Assembly (NCBI GenBank): GCA_902553145.1
Contig: CACDKD010000001.1
Location: 215,786-279,785, forward strand
Reading direction: 5' to 3'
From: an uncultured Gammaproteobacteria bacterium
GTDB lineage: Bacteria > Pseudomonadota > Gammaproteobacteria > Steroidobacterales > UBA11654
Length of the DNA: 64,000 nt
Shown here: positions 1-9,348 of the stretch, piece by piece
Numbering within the stretch: the first letter of the stretch is position 1
How the letters are laid out: each line of letters opens with the position of its first letter
Position numbers and translations under genes: made by a program
Notes under the pieces: model-generated
Database searches by the model: none
Seen by the model: the letters and a program-made list of their open reading frames with translations, nothing else
Told to the model about the DNA's origin: nothing

Positions 1-775
1 CACTATTCTCGCTATAAAATTTGAGTATTTTTTGGTGGAGAGCATCATCTAATTTGTCTTTCTTGAATCCAACATCGGTATAGATAGGAATTTCTTTATG
101 TGCATTTTTAAATGCCTGAACCATGTTTTGTATTCTTTCCTCTTTTGAGGACCGCTTATTTTCTGGCTGCAGCTTAAAATCACCCACCCGGGCATTCATT
201 TCAGTTGCTATTAGCTCAGGATGAAATCCTTCGTAATAAAGTATTGAGTAAAGTTCATTTTTATCACAGCCTTTATTAATATTTTCATTTACCCATTTTT
301 TCCACTCTTTGGTCATTGTTTTCTCTTCACAGGAAAAAACACCTATGTTTCTCTGAGTATTCTTTTTGTATTGATCATAATCGGGATAGAAAGAGCAGAC
401 TGTCGGCCAGACTCTATCTTTTTCTTCATCCGTTAATTTTTTTGCAAGATAGTATTTTTTTTCTGAGCCAATTTGAACAGAGATTCTTGGATTAGCTATT
501 ACATTGAAATACCAACTGGGATGCATTGGCATTCCACCCATGGATGCAACAAGCACTGGACTATCATTATCCAATACTTTTATAAGGGGCACATTTCTGA
601 CCTTTCCTGTTTTGGAACCAAAAACAGACAAGACCATGATCGGATGCTTTCCTGCCCATTTACCCCAAATCTTACCGTTGCTTATTTTGTAAATAAATGA
701 ATTGAGGCCAGAGATTATCTTCAGTGCTTTTCTGATTCGTGACGCTTTTTTTGCCGAATATTTTTCCTTGCTCAT
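1..775 (-). CDS. Deazaflavin/nitroreductase-type oxidoreductase with C-terminal extension (partial, runs off left edge)
   Basis: An uninterrupted frame runs from an ATG at 775 leftward past base 1, so the 3' end lies outside the window (about 258 residues visible). Residues about 30-140 resemble the deazaflavin-dependent nitroreductase family (DUF385-like): there is a GSKTGKVRNVPL segment, then an HPSWYFNVIANP segment typical of that fold. The part after residue 150 is not expected in this family. It contains an LYSILYYEGFHPELIATEMN stretch like those found near 2-oxoglutarate-dependent oxygenases, so a second domain may follow. The start codon overlaps the stop of the upstream kinase gene as ATGA, which implies translational coupling. 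The reductase call is fairly sure; the second domain is a guess. Confidence 0.6.
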   Translation of the reverse strand, partial: MSKEKYSAKKASRIRKALKIISGLNSFIYKISNGKIWGKWAGKHPIMVLSVFGSKTGKVRNVPLIKVLDNDSPVLVASMGGMPMHPSWYFNVIANPRISVQIGSEKKYYLAKKLTDEEKDRVWPTVCSFYPDYDQYKKNTQRNIGVFSCEEKTMTKEWKKWVNENINKGCDKNELYSILYYEGFHPELIATEMNARVGDFKLQPENKRSSKEERIQNMVQAFKNAHKEIPIYTDVGFKKDKLDDALHQKILKFYSENS

Positions 776-1803
776 TTCGTTTGAATTATGCCATTTGCAA
801 TTTTTCCAAGAATTGGAACCGCAGCGCCCAACTCACCTGCATTTTTTGCTGACGCATTTCCCATAATAGACCTCTTATAGACTCCTTGTGCAATACCAGC
901 CAATCGAAAGAACCCAAAAGCAAGATAAAATGACCAGTTTGGAATATGATCAATTCCCATTTTTTTGCAATAGGAGTCAACGTATTCCTTTTCAGTTGGA
1001 ATACCTGTTCCCTCTAGATCAAGACCATATAAACCCGGAGTAATACCTATTTTCGGGATGTACCAATTCATGCACTGATAAGCCAAGTCTGCGAAAGGAT
1101 GACCGATTGTTGATAGCTCCCAGTCCAAAACAGCCAGAATCTTATTCCCAGAGTGGCTGAAGATCATATTGTATAGCCGATAATCGCCATGAACGATGGA
1201 AATCATGCCATCATCTTCAGGCATATTCTTTTCAAGCCAAGAAATCAATGATTCAATCTCTGGGTATGTGTCAGTTTCTGCTGCACGGTATTGTTTTATC
1301 CATCGACCAACTTGTCGCTGAAAATAATTTCCTGGTTTTCCAAAATCCATCAGCCCCTCTTTTTCAACATCGATAGAGTGAAGCGCAGCCAAAACATCAA
1401 CTGTTTGTTGATAGATTTCATTTCGGTCACTTGAATCTGATTCTGGTAATGTTGGATCCCAGTGAATTTTTCCATCAACATGATCCATGAGATAGAAAAT
1501 GGTTCCGATCACTTCTTCATTATTGCAAAGCATGAGAGTTCTTGGAACAGGGACCGATGTTTTTTCAAGAGCTTTTATGATCCTGTATTCTCTGTCTACT
1601 GCGTGAGCAGAAGGCAATAACTTTCCTGGCGGCTTTTTTCTTAAGACGTATTTCCCGTTCGAAGTTATCAAAAGATAAGTTGGATTTGATTGACCAGTTC
1701 CAAATTTACTGATTTCTTTTAGCTCACCTGTTTGGGGAAGGTTACTTGTTAGAAAATCAGAAAGCTTCTGATGATCAAGCGAATGAACAGAATTTTTATC
1801 CAA
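772..1803 (-). CDS. APH-like phosphotransferase (ACAD10/11 kinase-domain type)
   Basis: This 343-residue protein has an aminoglycoside-phosphotransferase/choline-kinase fold. The phosphate-loop-like segment is near residues 30-60 (FGTGQSNPTYLL, then YVLRKKPPG), the catalytic motif is VHGDYRLYNMIF near residue 204, and the metal-binding motif is AVLDWELSTIGHP. In the family these proteins phosphorylate hydroxyls on small metabolites or acyl-CoAs, not necessarily drugs. It sits two bases downstream of an acyl-CoA dehydrogenase, which mirrors the kinase plus dehydrogenase fusion of ACAD10/ACAD11 and the LvaA kinase of levulinate catabolism. A role in 4-hydroxyacyl-CoA breakdown is therefore a reasonable inference. 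An antibiotic-resistance function is not supported. Confidence 0.85.
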   Translation of the reverse strand: MDKNSVHSLDHQKLSDFLTSNLPQTGELKEISKFGTGQSNPTYLLITSNGKYVLRKKPPGKLLPSAHAVDREYRIIKALEKTSVPVPRTLMLCNNEEVIGTIFYLMDHVDGKIHWDPTLPESDSSDRNEIYQQTVDVLAALHSIDVEKEGLMDFGKPGNYFQRQVGRWIKQYRAAETDTYPEIESLISWLEKNMPEDDGMISIVHGDYRLYNMIFSHSGNKILAVLDWELSTIGHPFADLAYQCMNWYIPKIGITPGLYGLDLEGTGIPTEKEYVDSYCKKMGIDHIPNWSFYLAFGFFRLAGIAQGVYKRSIMGNASAKNAGELGAAVPILGKIANGIIQTK

Positions 1804-1805
1804 GA

Positions 1806-3035
1806 CTAGACCCTGCCTGCGTCAATCATCGCTTCCTGTTTGAGCACTTTTTTTGCAAGGGATGCTAAATGCACTTCATCTGGGCCATCAGCCAATCTTA
1901 GGGTTCTTGCATGGGCATAAGCTTCTGCTAAGAAAAAGTCATCCGAGACGCCACCACCGCCATGAACTTGTATAGCTCTGTCAATGACATTGCACGCCAT
2001 TCTCGGCCCCACGACTTTAATCATACTGATTAGATCGCTTGCCTCTTTGTTTCCATACTTATCCATTTTGTCGGCCGTCTTAAGTGTGAGTAATCTGGAC
2101 TGCTCGATCTCGCTCGCAGAAACTGCAATTGACTCTCTCACTGAGCCTTGTGCGCTCAATGGTTTACCGAAAGCGATTCTCTTTTCTGCTCTTATACACA
2201 TCATTTCAAGAGCTCTGCTCGCCATGCCAATCAGCCTCATGCAGTGGTGAATTCTTCCTGGGCCAAGTCTGCCTTGAGCAATTTCAAAGCCTCTTCCTTC
2301 TCCTAGAAGGATGTTTTCAACTGGAACTTTCACATCTTTGAATTCTACCTCTGCATGCCCATGTGGATAGTCGTATCCGCCAAACACTGAAAGCGGTCTA
2401 ATTACATTCACGCCAGGCGTATCCATCGGTATGAGAATCATCGATTGTTGTTTGTGTCTGCTTGAATTATCCGGATCGGTTTTACCCATGAATATGATGA
2501 GCTTGCAATCTTCATTCATTGCACCTGAACTCCACCATTTTCTTCCATTGATCACATAATGGTCGCCATCTCTCACAATTGGTGACTCAATATTTGTTGC
2601 ATCCGATGATGCCACAGCAGGCTCTGTCATGCAGAAGACGGACCTGATTTCACCATTCAGAAGAGGTGTTAACCACTCTGCCTTATGTTCATCGGTGCCA
2701 TATCGATCCAGCACTTCCATATTTCCAGTGTCTGGTGCGCTGCAGTTGAAAGCTTCTGAACACCATGGCGCACGGCCCATGATTTCAGCAAGCGGAGCAT
2801 ATTCTAGGTTGTTCAGTCCAGCGCCATTTTTTGAGTCCGGCAGAAAAAGATTCCAAAGACCTGCATCTCTCGCTTTGGATTTTAGTTCTGACATGATTGG
2901 TGCTGCTTTCCATTTTTCCTCTGTTGTTTTGAAGTGTTCAGCATAAGCTGCTTCATTGGGATAAATATTTTCATCCATAAATGCATTTAATTTACTCATG
3001 AGATCCAAAACTTTTTCTGAATAATCGAAGTTCAT
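1806..3035 (-). CDS. Acyl-CoA dehydrogenase (ACAD11-like)
   Basis: This 409-residue flavoprotein belongs to the acyl-CoA dehydrogenase superfamily. The N-terminal helical domain is followed by a flavin-contact stretch ([16 protein letters not shown], about residues 135-150), the [11 protein letters not shown] segment and a C-terminal helical domain ending with [20 protein letters not shown]. It would act on a CoA thioester in the cytoplasm and pass electrons to ETF. The gene lies between exonuclease I (2-base gap) and the APH-like kinase (2-base gap) in a leftward operon. The pairing with the kinase suggests the ACAD10/11 reaction on 4-hydroxyacyl-CoAs instead of plain beta-oxidation. The exact substrate cannot be read from sequence. 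Confidence 0.88.
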   Translation of the reverse strand: MNFDYSEKVLDLMSKLNAFMDENIYPNEAAYAEHFKTTEEKWKAAPIMSELKSKARDAGLWNLFLPDSKNGAGLNNLEYAPLAEIMGRAPWCSEAFNCSAPDTGNMEVLDRYGTDEHKAEWLTPLLNGEIRSVFCMTEPAVASSDATNIESPIVRDGDHYVINGRKWWSSGAMNEDCKLIIFMGKTDPDNSSRHKQQSMILIPMDTPGVNVIRPLSVFGGYDYPHGHAEVEFKDVKVPVENILLGEGRGFEIAQGRLGPGRIHHCMRLIGMASRALEMMCIRAEKRIAFGKPLSAQGSVRESIAVSASEIEQSRLLTLKTADKMDKYGNKEASDLISMIKVVGPRMACNVIDRAIQVHGGGGVSDDFFLAEAYAHARTLRLADGPDEVHLASLAKKVLKQEAMIDAGRV

Positions 3036-3037
3036 AT

Positions 3038-4501
3038 TTATTTCCTTAGTTCTTTTTCCACTATATCGTAGTATGCTTTTGTTGCGCTCATTATGGTTTC
3101 ATTCACAGTCATTCGTTTTGCAACATTGTCCACGGATTTCCTTGCATCATTGAGCGTTCTCCATGGAACATCATCATCGCTCAAAAGCCTTTTCGCTTCA
3201 AATTCTTGGTAGTTCATTTTGATCACTGAATCGCAGTTTTGATCCTCAGATGCCATCAAACGTTTAGCAAAGTCAATTAAACGTCCATCATTCATCTGGT
3301 TAATGATGTTTACTTTGTCTTCGGTAGATTCTGATTCTAAAAATGCTTTGCTCAGAAGTTTGTCATGCGAATCAATGAATTTTGAATAAATTTGGGATTC
3401 GGAATAATCTGGTTTTTCCCAAGGCGTTCTTTTTTTTGCATTGATATCGCATGCAATGACCACAGACTCTTTGAACCCAATGTTTTCCTGTATTTTATTG
3501 GCTCTTGATGTTGCTTCATCAAAGGATAATCCGTTTAGTTCACATAAATTTCCTGGAAGCAGCACAGGACTTCCATTGGCTTTGATATTGAAAAATGGAG
3601 ATCCTTTCTTATTCAATATCGAAGCAATTTCCTCTGGTGTCATGAACAAATAATCACCGGGATCAAATGAGAGATCAAAGAGAATGAGATTATTGGCGTA
3701 AGATGGATCTTGGCAAATAAATGTGGGTGTTCTCTTTACTGCGATTCGCTCCTTGTATTTCACTTCACCGTAATTCAGGAAGAGATTTTCTGACAGCAGC
3801 TCAATCACCCTTTTTTTATTGCCAGATGCCAAGGCTGAATAAAATACTTCTGGAACCTTCTCTTCCATGAGCTTAGCAAGCTTTAGAAGTGTTTTTACAT
3901 CATCCACAGCGGCATGAGCATCTCCGGGGTCTATGCCATTTGTTGTTGCCATCACTTCTTGTTTTAAAACAACCTTTCCATCTTGATTTTTGTGGAAACC
4001 AATTCGATTTGGAAAAAAGCAAAAAGTGGTTTGAGCAAGAGAATAAAGATCAATGTGTAGCCGGTCTTCTGCTGCTTTAACCAATAAATATGGATCAATA
4101 AGATGTGCAAAAAAGGAGTGTCTTAGAATGATTAAATCGTAGGCAGCTCCATTGTAGGTCACTAAAGCCTTCTCATAGCTTCTTTCTAAATAGCGAGCAA
4201 TCTTTTGAATGAGGTCAAATAAGGATAAGGGCTCATCCATCAGTTCCAATGGATTGATATTTGTCACATTCAAAGCTCCCGCATCTGGGAGCACATGATA
4301 TGGCAGACGACATTTGTCATCGACGATGATATCGGGTGATTCGAAGTTTAGATTTGTTTCTAAAATGGCTGCCGATGTGGGTCTTTCGTATTCAATATTT
4401 CGATTGATCCCAGTCGTTTCAAGATCTAAACCAATCAGATTTTTAGACTCAAATTCATCTTTTGAGTTATCCCAAGTAAATTCTTTTGTTGCCATTTTCA
4501 C
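3038..4501 (-). CDS. sbcB: Exodeoxyribonuclease I (3'-5' ssDNA exonuclease)
   Basis: The 487 residues match the ExoI layout and length (E. coli SbcB is about 475). An N-terminal DEDDh exonuclease domain has GLDLETTG near residues 24-31 (the D and E metal ligands), a [12 protein letters not shown] motif, and [13 protein letters not shown] with the general-base His and last Asp. A C-terminal SH3-like and helical region follows. ExoI degrades single-stranded DNA 3' to 5' in recombination and mismatch repair. Two start codons are possible (4501 or the in-frame ATG at 4495). The gene is divergent from lptM-polA, with a 40-base gap. Family assignment is good; orthology to SbcB is likely but not proven. 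Confidence 0.8.
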   Translation of the reverse strand: MKMATKEFTWDNSKDEFESKNLIGLDLETTGINRNIEYERPTSAAILETNLNFESPDIIVDDKCRLPYHVLPDAGALNVTNINPLELMDEPLSLFDLIQKIARYLERSYEKALVTYNGAAYDLIILRHSFFAHLIDPYLLVKAAEDRLHIDLYSLAQTTFCFFPNRIGFHKNQDGKVVLKQEVMATTNGIDPGDAHAAVDDVKTLLKLAKLMEEKVPEVFYSALASGNKKRVIELLSENLFLNYGEVKYKERIAVKRTPTFICQDPSYANNLILFDLSFDPGDYLFMTPEEIASILNKKGSPFFNIKANGSPVLLPGNLCELNGLSFDEATSRANKIQENIGFKESVVIACDINAKKRTPWEKPDYSESQIYSKFIDSHDKLLSKAFLESESTEDKVNIINQMNDGRLIDFAKRLMASEDQNCDSVIKMNYQEFEAKRLLSDDDVPWRTLNDARKSVDNVAKRMTVNETIMSATKAYYDIVEKELRK

Positions 4502-4541
4502 ACCTTTCTATCAAAACAATTAGACTGTATGATTGAGGAAT

Positions 4542-4694
4542 ATGCAAAGGAAGAATCTACTTTCCAAAATTTTTATTTTTACACTGGTTGTTTCCCTCAT
4601 CTCGTGCGGACAAACAGGAGAGCTTTATTTGCCGGATCAGAAAGAAGACCTCAAAATTGATACTTCAGAAAGTTCACTGATGGCCAATGAGTAA
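4542..4694 (+). CDS. lptM: LptM (YifL)-type small lipoprotein
   Basis: A 50-residue reading frame from the ATG at 4542 encodes a lipoprotein signal peptide with lipobox LISC (Cys22), followed at once by GQTGELYLP, which matches the conserved CGxxGxLYxP start of LptM. LptM mimics LPS in binding the LptD-BamA complex and helps LptD fold in the outer membrane. In many gammaproteobacteria it is encoded next to lysA/dapF; here it precedes polA, and its last 8 bases overlap the polA start. The motif is short but very characteristic, so I regard this as a real gene that automated callers could miss. Confidence 0.85.
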   Translation: MQRKNLLSKIFIFTLVVSLISCGQTGELYLPDQKEDLKIDTSESSLMANE

Positions 4695-7371
4695 AGAGAA
4701 ACTATTACTGGTCGATGGTTCCTCCTATTTGTATAGAGCATTCCATGCATTGCCTGATTTGAGGTCTCCGGATGGAAGACCCACTGGTGCAATCTATGGT
4801 GTTCTGAACATGCTTCAGAAACTCATTAAATCTGAGAGACCTGATTACCTTTCGGTAGTTTTTGACACACCGGTCAAAACCTTTAGGCATGATATTTTTC
4901 CCGAATACAAAGCAAACAGACAAAAAACCCCCGAGGATTTAATTGCACAGATTGAACCTCTGCATCAGGCCATTATCAATCTTGGATTGCCACTCATTGC
5001 AGTTGATGGAGTTGAGGCCGATGATGTGATCGGAACCCTTGCCATGGAGGCTGAGAAAAAAAACATCAAAACATTGATCGCAACTGGCGACAAGGATATG
5101 GCGCAGTTGGTCACAGATAATATCCATCTCATTGACACAATGAAGGACATAAGAATGGGTCCAAGAGAGGTTTTGGAGAAATTTGGGATTTTGCCAGAGC
5201 GATTTATTGATTACTTAACTTTGGCCGGCGACACATCTGATAATATTCCAGGTGTAGAAAAGGTCGGCCCTAAGACAGCCATCAAGTGGATCAATGAGTA
5301 CGGATCTTTAGAAGGTGTGATTCAAAACGCTGATCAAATCAAAGGCAAGATAGGAGATAATCTCAATGAAGCCTTGGATCAGTTGGATTTATTCAAGACT
5401 TTGGTCACCATAAAATGCGATGTTCAAACGGATTCTAATTTCTCTGATTTAATCATGGGAGAGTCAAATGAGGATCTTTTACATGAGCAACTCAGTGATT
5501 TAGGCTTGCATGGACTGATCAAGCAATTTGATATCCAATCACCTGAAAAGAAACCAGATGTCGAAAGCAATTATCAAATAATAAGAACAAAGAATGAGCT
5601 GGATGAGCTGATAGAGGTGATGAAAAAGGCTCCTTATATTTCATTTGATACAGAAACGACAAGCTTAGATTATATGAACGCGGAATTGGTCGGTGTCTCA
5701 ATTGCATTGAAGCCAAATGAAGCTTTTTATATTCCAATAAACCACAACTACGAAGGAGTAGAAAAGCAATTGGAAGAGCATTTTGTGTTAGAAGCATTAA
5801 AGCCTTTTCTAGAGTCGGATGAAATTCCAAAGATTGGACACAATCTGAAATACGACAGACATATCCTGAAAAATCTAGGCATTGATTTGAAAGGCAAGCT
5901 TTTGGACACAATGCTCTTTTCTTATGTGAATAATAGCACCATCACACGACACAATTTGGATGCCGTTTCGAAGAGATACTTGAATATTAATCCAACTTCT
6001 TACGAAGATGTTGCCGGCAAGGGCGCTAAGCAAATACCATTCTCAGAAGTATCAATAGAAGTAGCATCCGAATATGCGTCCGAAGACGCTGACATTTCTC
6101 TGAAGCTTTATGAGCATATTGAGCCCCTGGTGCAAAAAGAAACAAAGCTTGCAAAGCTTTATTCTGAGATTGAGGGTCCACTCATATATACATTGGGAGA
6201 CATTGAGAGAAACGGCGTTTTGATTGATTCAGAGAAATTGAACAAACAAAGCAAAGAGCTTGAGGCTAAGATTCTAAAACTTGAGCAGAAAGTCCAAAAA
6301 AGTGCAGGAGAGGATTTTAATTTGGGTTCACCAAAACAACTGCAAGAAATCCTTTACGAGAAACTCGGTTTGCCAGTAATTAAAAAAACGCCAAAAGGTC
6401 AACCTTCAACCGCTGAGTCTGTGCTTCAGGAACTTTCAATGGATTTCCCAATTGTTCAGGACATTCTAAGTTACCGTGCGATATCAAAACTGAAATCCAC
6501 TTATACCGATAAATTACCTAAAATGGTCAATTCAAATACAGGCAGAGTGCATACTTCATATCATCAAGCTGTGACTGCAACTGGAAGATTGTCGTCTTCC
6601 GATCCAAATCTTCAAAATATCCCTATCAGATCTGAAGAAGGCCGAAGAATAAGAGAAGCATTCATTGCGCCAGATGGATATAAAATTTTGGCTGCAGACT
6701 ATTCGCAGATTGAGCTCAGGATCATGGCTCATCTCTCAAGAGATCAAGGCTTGATGGATGCTTTTGCAAAAGGTCAAGACATCCATCAGGCCACAGCGGC
6801 GGAAATATTTTCCACAAATATTGATGAGGTGACAGCTAATCAGAGACGTTCAGCGAAAGCAATAAACTTTGGACTAATATATGGGATGTCTGCATTTGGT
6901 CTATCGAAGCAATTGCAGATTACAAGAGCAGAGGCACAAAATTACATTGAACAATATTTTGATCGCTATCCGCAGGTTAAAAATTACATGGATGAGACAA
7001 AACAGAGCGCTAAGAAAATGGGTTATGTAGAAACAGTATTTGGTCGGAGACTCTATCTGGCTGACATTGAATCATCCAATTATCAAAGGAGGCAATATGC
7101 AGAAAGGAGCGCAATCAATGCACCCATGCAGGGGACCGCGGCAGATTTGATAAAAATGGCCATGATTCTTTTACATCAAAAAATCAGGAAGGAGTCGTTT
7201 GAGGCAAAAATTATCATGCAGGTTCATGATGAGCTTGTGATTGAGGTAAATGAGAATCAATCGGATGAATTATCTGAGATTACGACAAGCGTCATGTCTG
7301 AGATTTCCAAGCTTGATGTTGACTTAAAGGTCGATGCAGATATTGGAAATAATTGGGACGAAGCCCACTGA
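4687..7371 (+). CDS. polA: DNA polymerase I
   Basis: The 894-residue protein has all three Pol I domains. A 5' nuclease occupies about residues 1-290. A 3'-5' exonuclease at about 300-480 keeps its acidic motifs (FDTETTSLD, IGHNLKYDRH, YASEDAD), so proofreading should be active. The polymerase domain has motif A (LAADYSQIELRIMAH), motif B (RRSAKAINFGLIYGMS) and motif C (QVHDELVIEV). The Phe in motif B is the one that excludes dideoxynucleotides poorly discriminated by Tyr variants. Pol I fills gaps and removes RNA primers. The start overlaps lptM, and the stop is one base from the convergent engB stop. The polA–engB–cytochrome c4–dsbA order is Pseudomonas-like. Confidence 0.97.
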   Translation: MSKEKLLLVDGSSYLYRAFHALPDLRSPDGRPTGAIYGVLNMLQKLIKSERPDYLSVVFDTPVKTFRHDIFPEYKANRQKTPEDLIAQIEPLHQAIINLGLPLIAVDGVEADDVIGTLAMEAEKKNIKTLIATGDKDMAQLVTDNIHLIDTMKDIRMGPREVLEKFGILPERFIDYLTLAGDTSDNIPGVEKVGPKTAIKWINEYGSLEGVIQNADQIKGKIGDNLNEALDQLDLFKTLVTIKCDVQTDSNFSDLIMGESNEDLLHEQLSDLGLHGLIKQFDIQSPEKKPDVESNYQIIRTKNELDELIEVMKKAPYISFDTETTSLDYMNAELVGVSIALKPNEAFYIPINHNYEGVEKQLEEHFVLEALKPFLESDEIPKIGHNLKYDRHILKNLGIDLKGKLLDTMLFSYVNNSTITRHNLDAVSKRYLNINPTSYEDVAGKGAKQIPFSEVSIEVASEYASEDADISLKLYEHIEPLVQKETKLAKLYSEIEGPLIYTLGDIERNGVLIDSEKLNKQSKELEAKILKLEQKVQKSAGEDFNLGSPKQLQEILYEKLGLPVIKKTPKGQPSTAESVLQELSMDFPIVQDILSYRAISKLKSTYTDKLPKMVNSNTGRVHTSYHQAVTATGRLSSSDPNLQNIPIRSEEGRRIREAFIAPDGYKILAADYSQIELRIMAHLSRDQGLMDAFAKGQDIHQATAAEIFSTNIDEVTANQRRSAKAINFGLIYGMSAFGLSKQLQITRAEAQNYIEQYFDRYPQVKNYMDETKQSAKKMGYVETVFGRRLYLADIESSNYQRRQYAERSAINAPMQGTAADLIKMAMILLHQKIRKESFEAKIIMQVHDELVIEVNENQSDELSEITTSVMSEISKLDVDLKVDADIGNNWDEAH

Positions 7372-7372
7372 T

Positions 7373-7954
7373 TTAGGATTTTAATAATTCTAAAATCTTG
7401 TCCCTTGCCTCTTCTGCGCCTGATTTTTTCAATGATGAAAACAACTGAACACTTGCAACTGAATCAACAGTGGATTGAACGGAATCAAATGATTTCCTAC
7501 AGGCTTGTTTTTTGAGTTTATCTGACTTTGTTAAGAGAATATGAAGCGGCTTATTTAGAGGAAGGTAGAAATCCAGAAAAGCGTGATCCAATTCCATAAT
7601 CCCACGCCGGATATCAATGATAAGAATAATACCTCTGAGGGTCTGTCGATATTTGACATATTCGCTGATCATGAATCCCCATTCCTTCTGTTGTTTTTTT
7701 GAGGTTTTTGCATATCCATATCCAGGAAGATCCACTAGACGTTGCATTTCTTCAATTTCGAAAAAATTAATAAGTTGAGTTCTTCCTGGCATTTTACTGA
7801 TTCGAGCTAAATTCTTTTGGTTTGTTATGACGTTTATTGCGGATGATTTACCTGAGTTGGACCGACCAACAAAGGCAACTTCAGCTCCAATATCATCTGG
7901 AGATTCAGAGATATTGGAAGCGCTTTTAATAAATTTTGTTTTATTAAAATTCAT
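7373..7954 (-). CDS. engB: Ribosome biogenesis GTPase EngB (YihA/YsxC)
   Basis: A 193-residue TRAFAC-class GTPase. The G1 P-loop GRSNSGKSS is at residues 30-38, G2 lies in the PGRTQLINFF region, G3 is DLPGYGYAK near residue 74 and G4 is LTKSDKL near residue 141. EngB is needed for assembly of the large ribosomal subunit. Length and motif order are normal for the family. The gene is convergent with polA, its stop only one base away, so the two transcripts must end inside each other's coding sequence. It is divergent from cytochrome c4. Confidence 0.95.
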   Translation of the reverse strand: MNFNKTKFIKSASNISESPDDIGAEVAFVGRSNSGKSSAINVITNQKNLARISKMPGRTQLINFFEIEEMQRLVDLPGYGYAKTSKKQQKEWGFMISEYVKYRQTLRGIILIIDIRRGIMELDHAFLDFYLPLNKPLHILLTKSDKLKKQACRKSFDSVQSTVDSVASVQLFSSLKKSGAEEARDKILELLKS

Positions 7955-7976
7955 TCGAACAAATTCACATTATTTA

Positions 7977-7982
7977 TATAAT
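7977..7982 (+). promoter_or_regulatory. Candidate -10 box for cytochrome c4-dsbA
   Basis: A perfect TATAAT lies in the 74-base divergent gap between engB and cytochrome c4. A weak -35 candidate (TTCGAA, three of six matches) lies 17 bases upstream. In an AT-rich gap a chance match is possible. Confidence 0.35.
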
Positions 7983-8028
7983 TCAAACTTTCAATTACAA
8001 GATTTAAAAGGGATAATGGCCATCAGTT

Positions 8029-8679
8029 ATGAATACTAGAGTTTTAGAGAGGGAAATGAAAGAAAGCGTGACTAAATTTTCATCAATTTTTTGTTTTATG
8101 CTATTTATTTTGGTACCCCCACCTTCAGCGATGGCAAAAGGGGATCCTGAGGTCGGTAAAGCAAAATCAGCAGTCTGTGCTGCATGTCATGGACAAGACG
8201 GGAATAGCATTAATCCTGATTGGCCAAGTTTGGCTGGACAGCATGAGAAATATCTTATTCAATCAATCACAGCATATAAAAATCAGATGAGAAAAAATGC
8301 AATCATGTATCCTCTGGCGATGAGTTTGAGTGAACAAGACATTGAGGATCTTGCAGCTTACTATCATTCCCAAAAAGCCGTCCCGCTCACCTACAATGAA
8401 GAATTAGCGAAAGAAGGCGAAAGCATATACAGAGGCGGAACCCAGAATGGTGTTGCAGCCTGCATTGCTTGTCACGGACCCAACGGCAAAGGGAACCCAG
8501 GCGCAGGTTATCCAGTACTTGCTGGTCAGCATGCATCATACACAATCATTGCTCTCAAAGAGTACTCAAATGGGAATCGAGAAGCCGGAATCAATAATAT
8601 GATGCAATCAATAGCACCAAGAATGACTGAACGGGAAATGAATGCTGTTGCAGAGTACATTCAAGCGATGGGACGATAA
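8029..8679 (+). CDS. Cytochrome c4 (di-heme, periplasmic)
   Basis: This 216-residue secreted protein has an N-terminal signal peptide ending near SAMA (residue 36) and two c-type heme sites, CAACH at 50-54 and CIACH at 145-149, each in its own c-type domain. Later Met ligands are available (MYPLAMS and IAPRM). This duplicated layout defines cytochrome c4, which carries electrons from the bc1 complex to terminal oxidases. An internal in-frame ATG at 8056 would give a more typical signal peptide (starting MKESVTKFSS) and could be the true start. Its position between engB and dsbA matches the Pseudomonas arrangement. Confidence 0.92.
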   Translation: MNTRVLEREMKESVTKFSSIFCFMLFILVPPPSAMAKGDPEVGKAKSAVCAACHGQDGNSINPDWPSLAGQHEKYLIQSITAYKNQMRKNAIMYPLAMSLSEQDIEDLAAYYHSQKAVPLTYNEELAKEGESIYRGGTQNGVAACIACHGPNGKGNPGAGYPVLAGQHASYTIIALKEYSNGNREAGINNMMQSIAPRMTEREMNAVAEYIQAMGR

Positions 8680-8682
8680 GGC

Positions 8683-9348
8683 ATGATTGAATATCTTAAA
8701 AAAGCAAAAAGCCATCTTATTTTGGCCTCGTTACTTTTTTTTACAATTGGTTACGCTGACAATCACTCGATCTATGAAGAAGGTCGACATTACAAGAAGC
8801 TTGGCCTAGCAGAAAGTGTTGTGGCTGAAGACAACAGGGTAGAGGTTTTAGAGGTTTTTGCTTATTCTTGCAATCACTGCTTTAATTTTGAGCCTTATCT
8901 TGATCAATTTGATCTCTCAAAAGCAGATTATATCGATGTTGTCAAAATGCCAGTGATCTTTAATGATGCTTACAAAATGCATGCAAGAATATATTACACC
9001 GCTGAATCATTGGGCAATTTAGATGTAATGCATACTGAAGTTTATCGAGCAATTCATCTCGATCGAAAAATGCTGATGGATGAAGATGAGATTTTTGCAT
9101 TATTCGAGAGAAATGGCATCACGAAAGAGCAGTTTCAGAGCCGTTTTCGGTCATTCACTGTCGAGAGCAAGATTAACCGTGCACAACGCTTGACTAGAAA
9201 ATATAAGATTCGATCAACGCCCAGCATGATTGTCAATGGGAAGTACATCGCCAATGGGCCGAGCACTAGAACTTTTGAGGATATTATTGGAGTCAGCAAA
9301 CACCTGGCTGAAATGGAATACCTGTCTTTGAGTCAAAGCAACGACTAG
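8683..9348 (+). CDS. dsbA: Thiol:disulfide interchange protein DsbA
   Basis: The 221-residue protein has a signal peptide (hydrophobic residues about 11-24), then a thioredoxin fold with an inserted helical domain. The active site is CNHC at residues 63-66 in the context FAYSCNHCFNFEP, and the cis-Pro loop is STPSMIVNG near residue 180. DsbA oxidises Cys pairs in periplasmic proteins. The classic dipeptide in DsbA is Pro-His; here it is Asn-His, which should shift the redox potential. The gene starts 4 bases after cytochrome c4, so the two are probably cotranscribed, and its end overlaps the convergent moaE stop by 4 bases. Confidence 0.93.
   Translation: MIEYLKKAKSHLILASLLFFTIGYADNHSIYEEGRHYKKLGLAESVVAEDNRVEVLEVFAYSCNHCFNFEPYLDQFDLSKADYIDVVKMPVIFNDAYKMHARIYYTAESLGNLDVMHTEVYRAIHLDRKMLMDEDEIFALFERNGITKEQFQSRFRSFTVESKINRAQRLTRKYKIRSTPSMIVNGKYIANGPSTRTFEDIIGVSKHLAEMEYLSLSQSND

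Noticed and set aside
772-1803. Aminoglycoside-resistance gene
   Set aside because: The APH fold is shared by many metabolic kinases, and the neighbouring acyl-CoA dehydrogenase points to acyl metabolism.
5519-5911. 130-residue minus-strand frame inside polA
   Set aside because: Lies fully within the conserved exonuclease domain of polA; a shadow frame.
7827-8039. 70-residue plus-strand frame over the engB start
   Set aside because: Overlaps the engB P-loop coding region on the other strand and has no family features.
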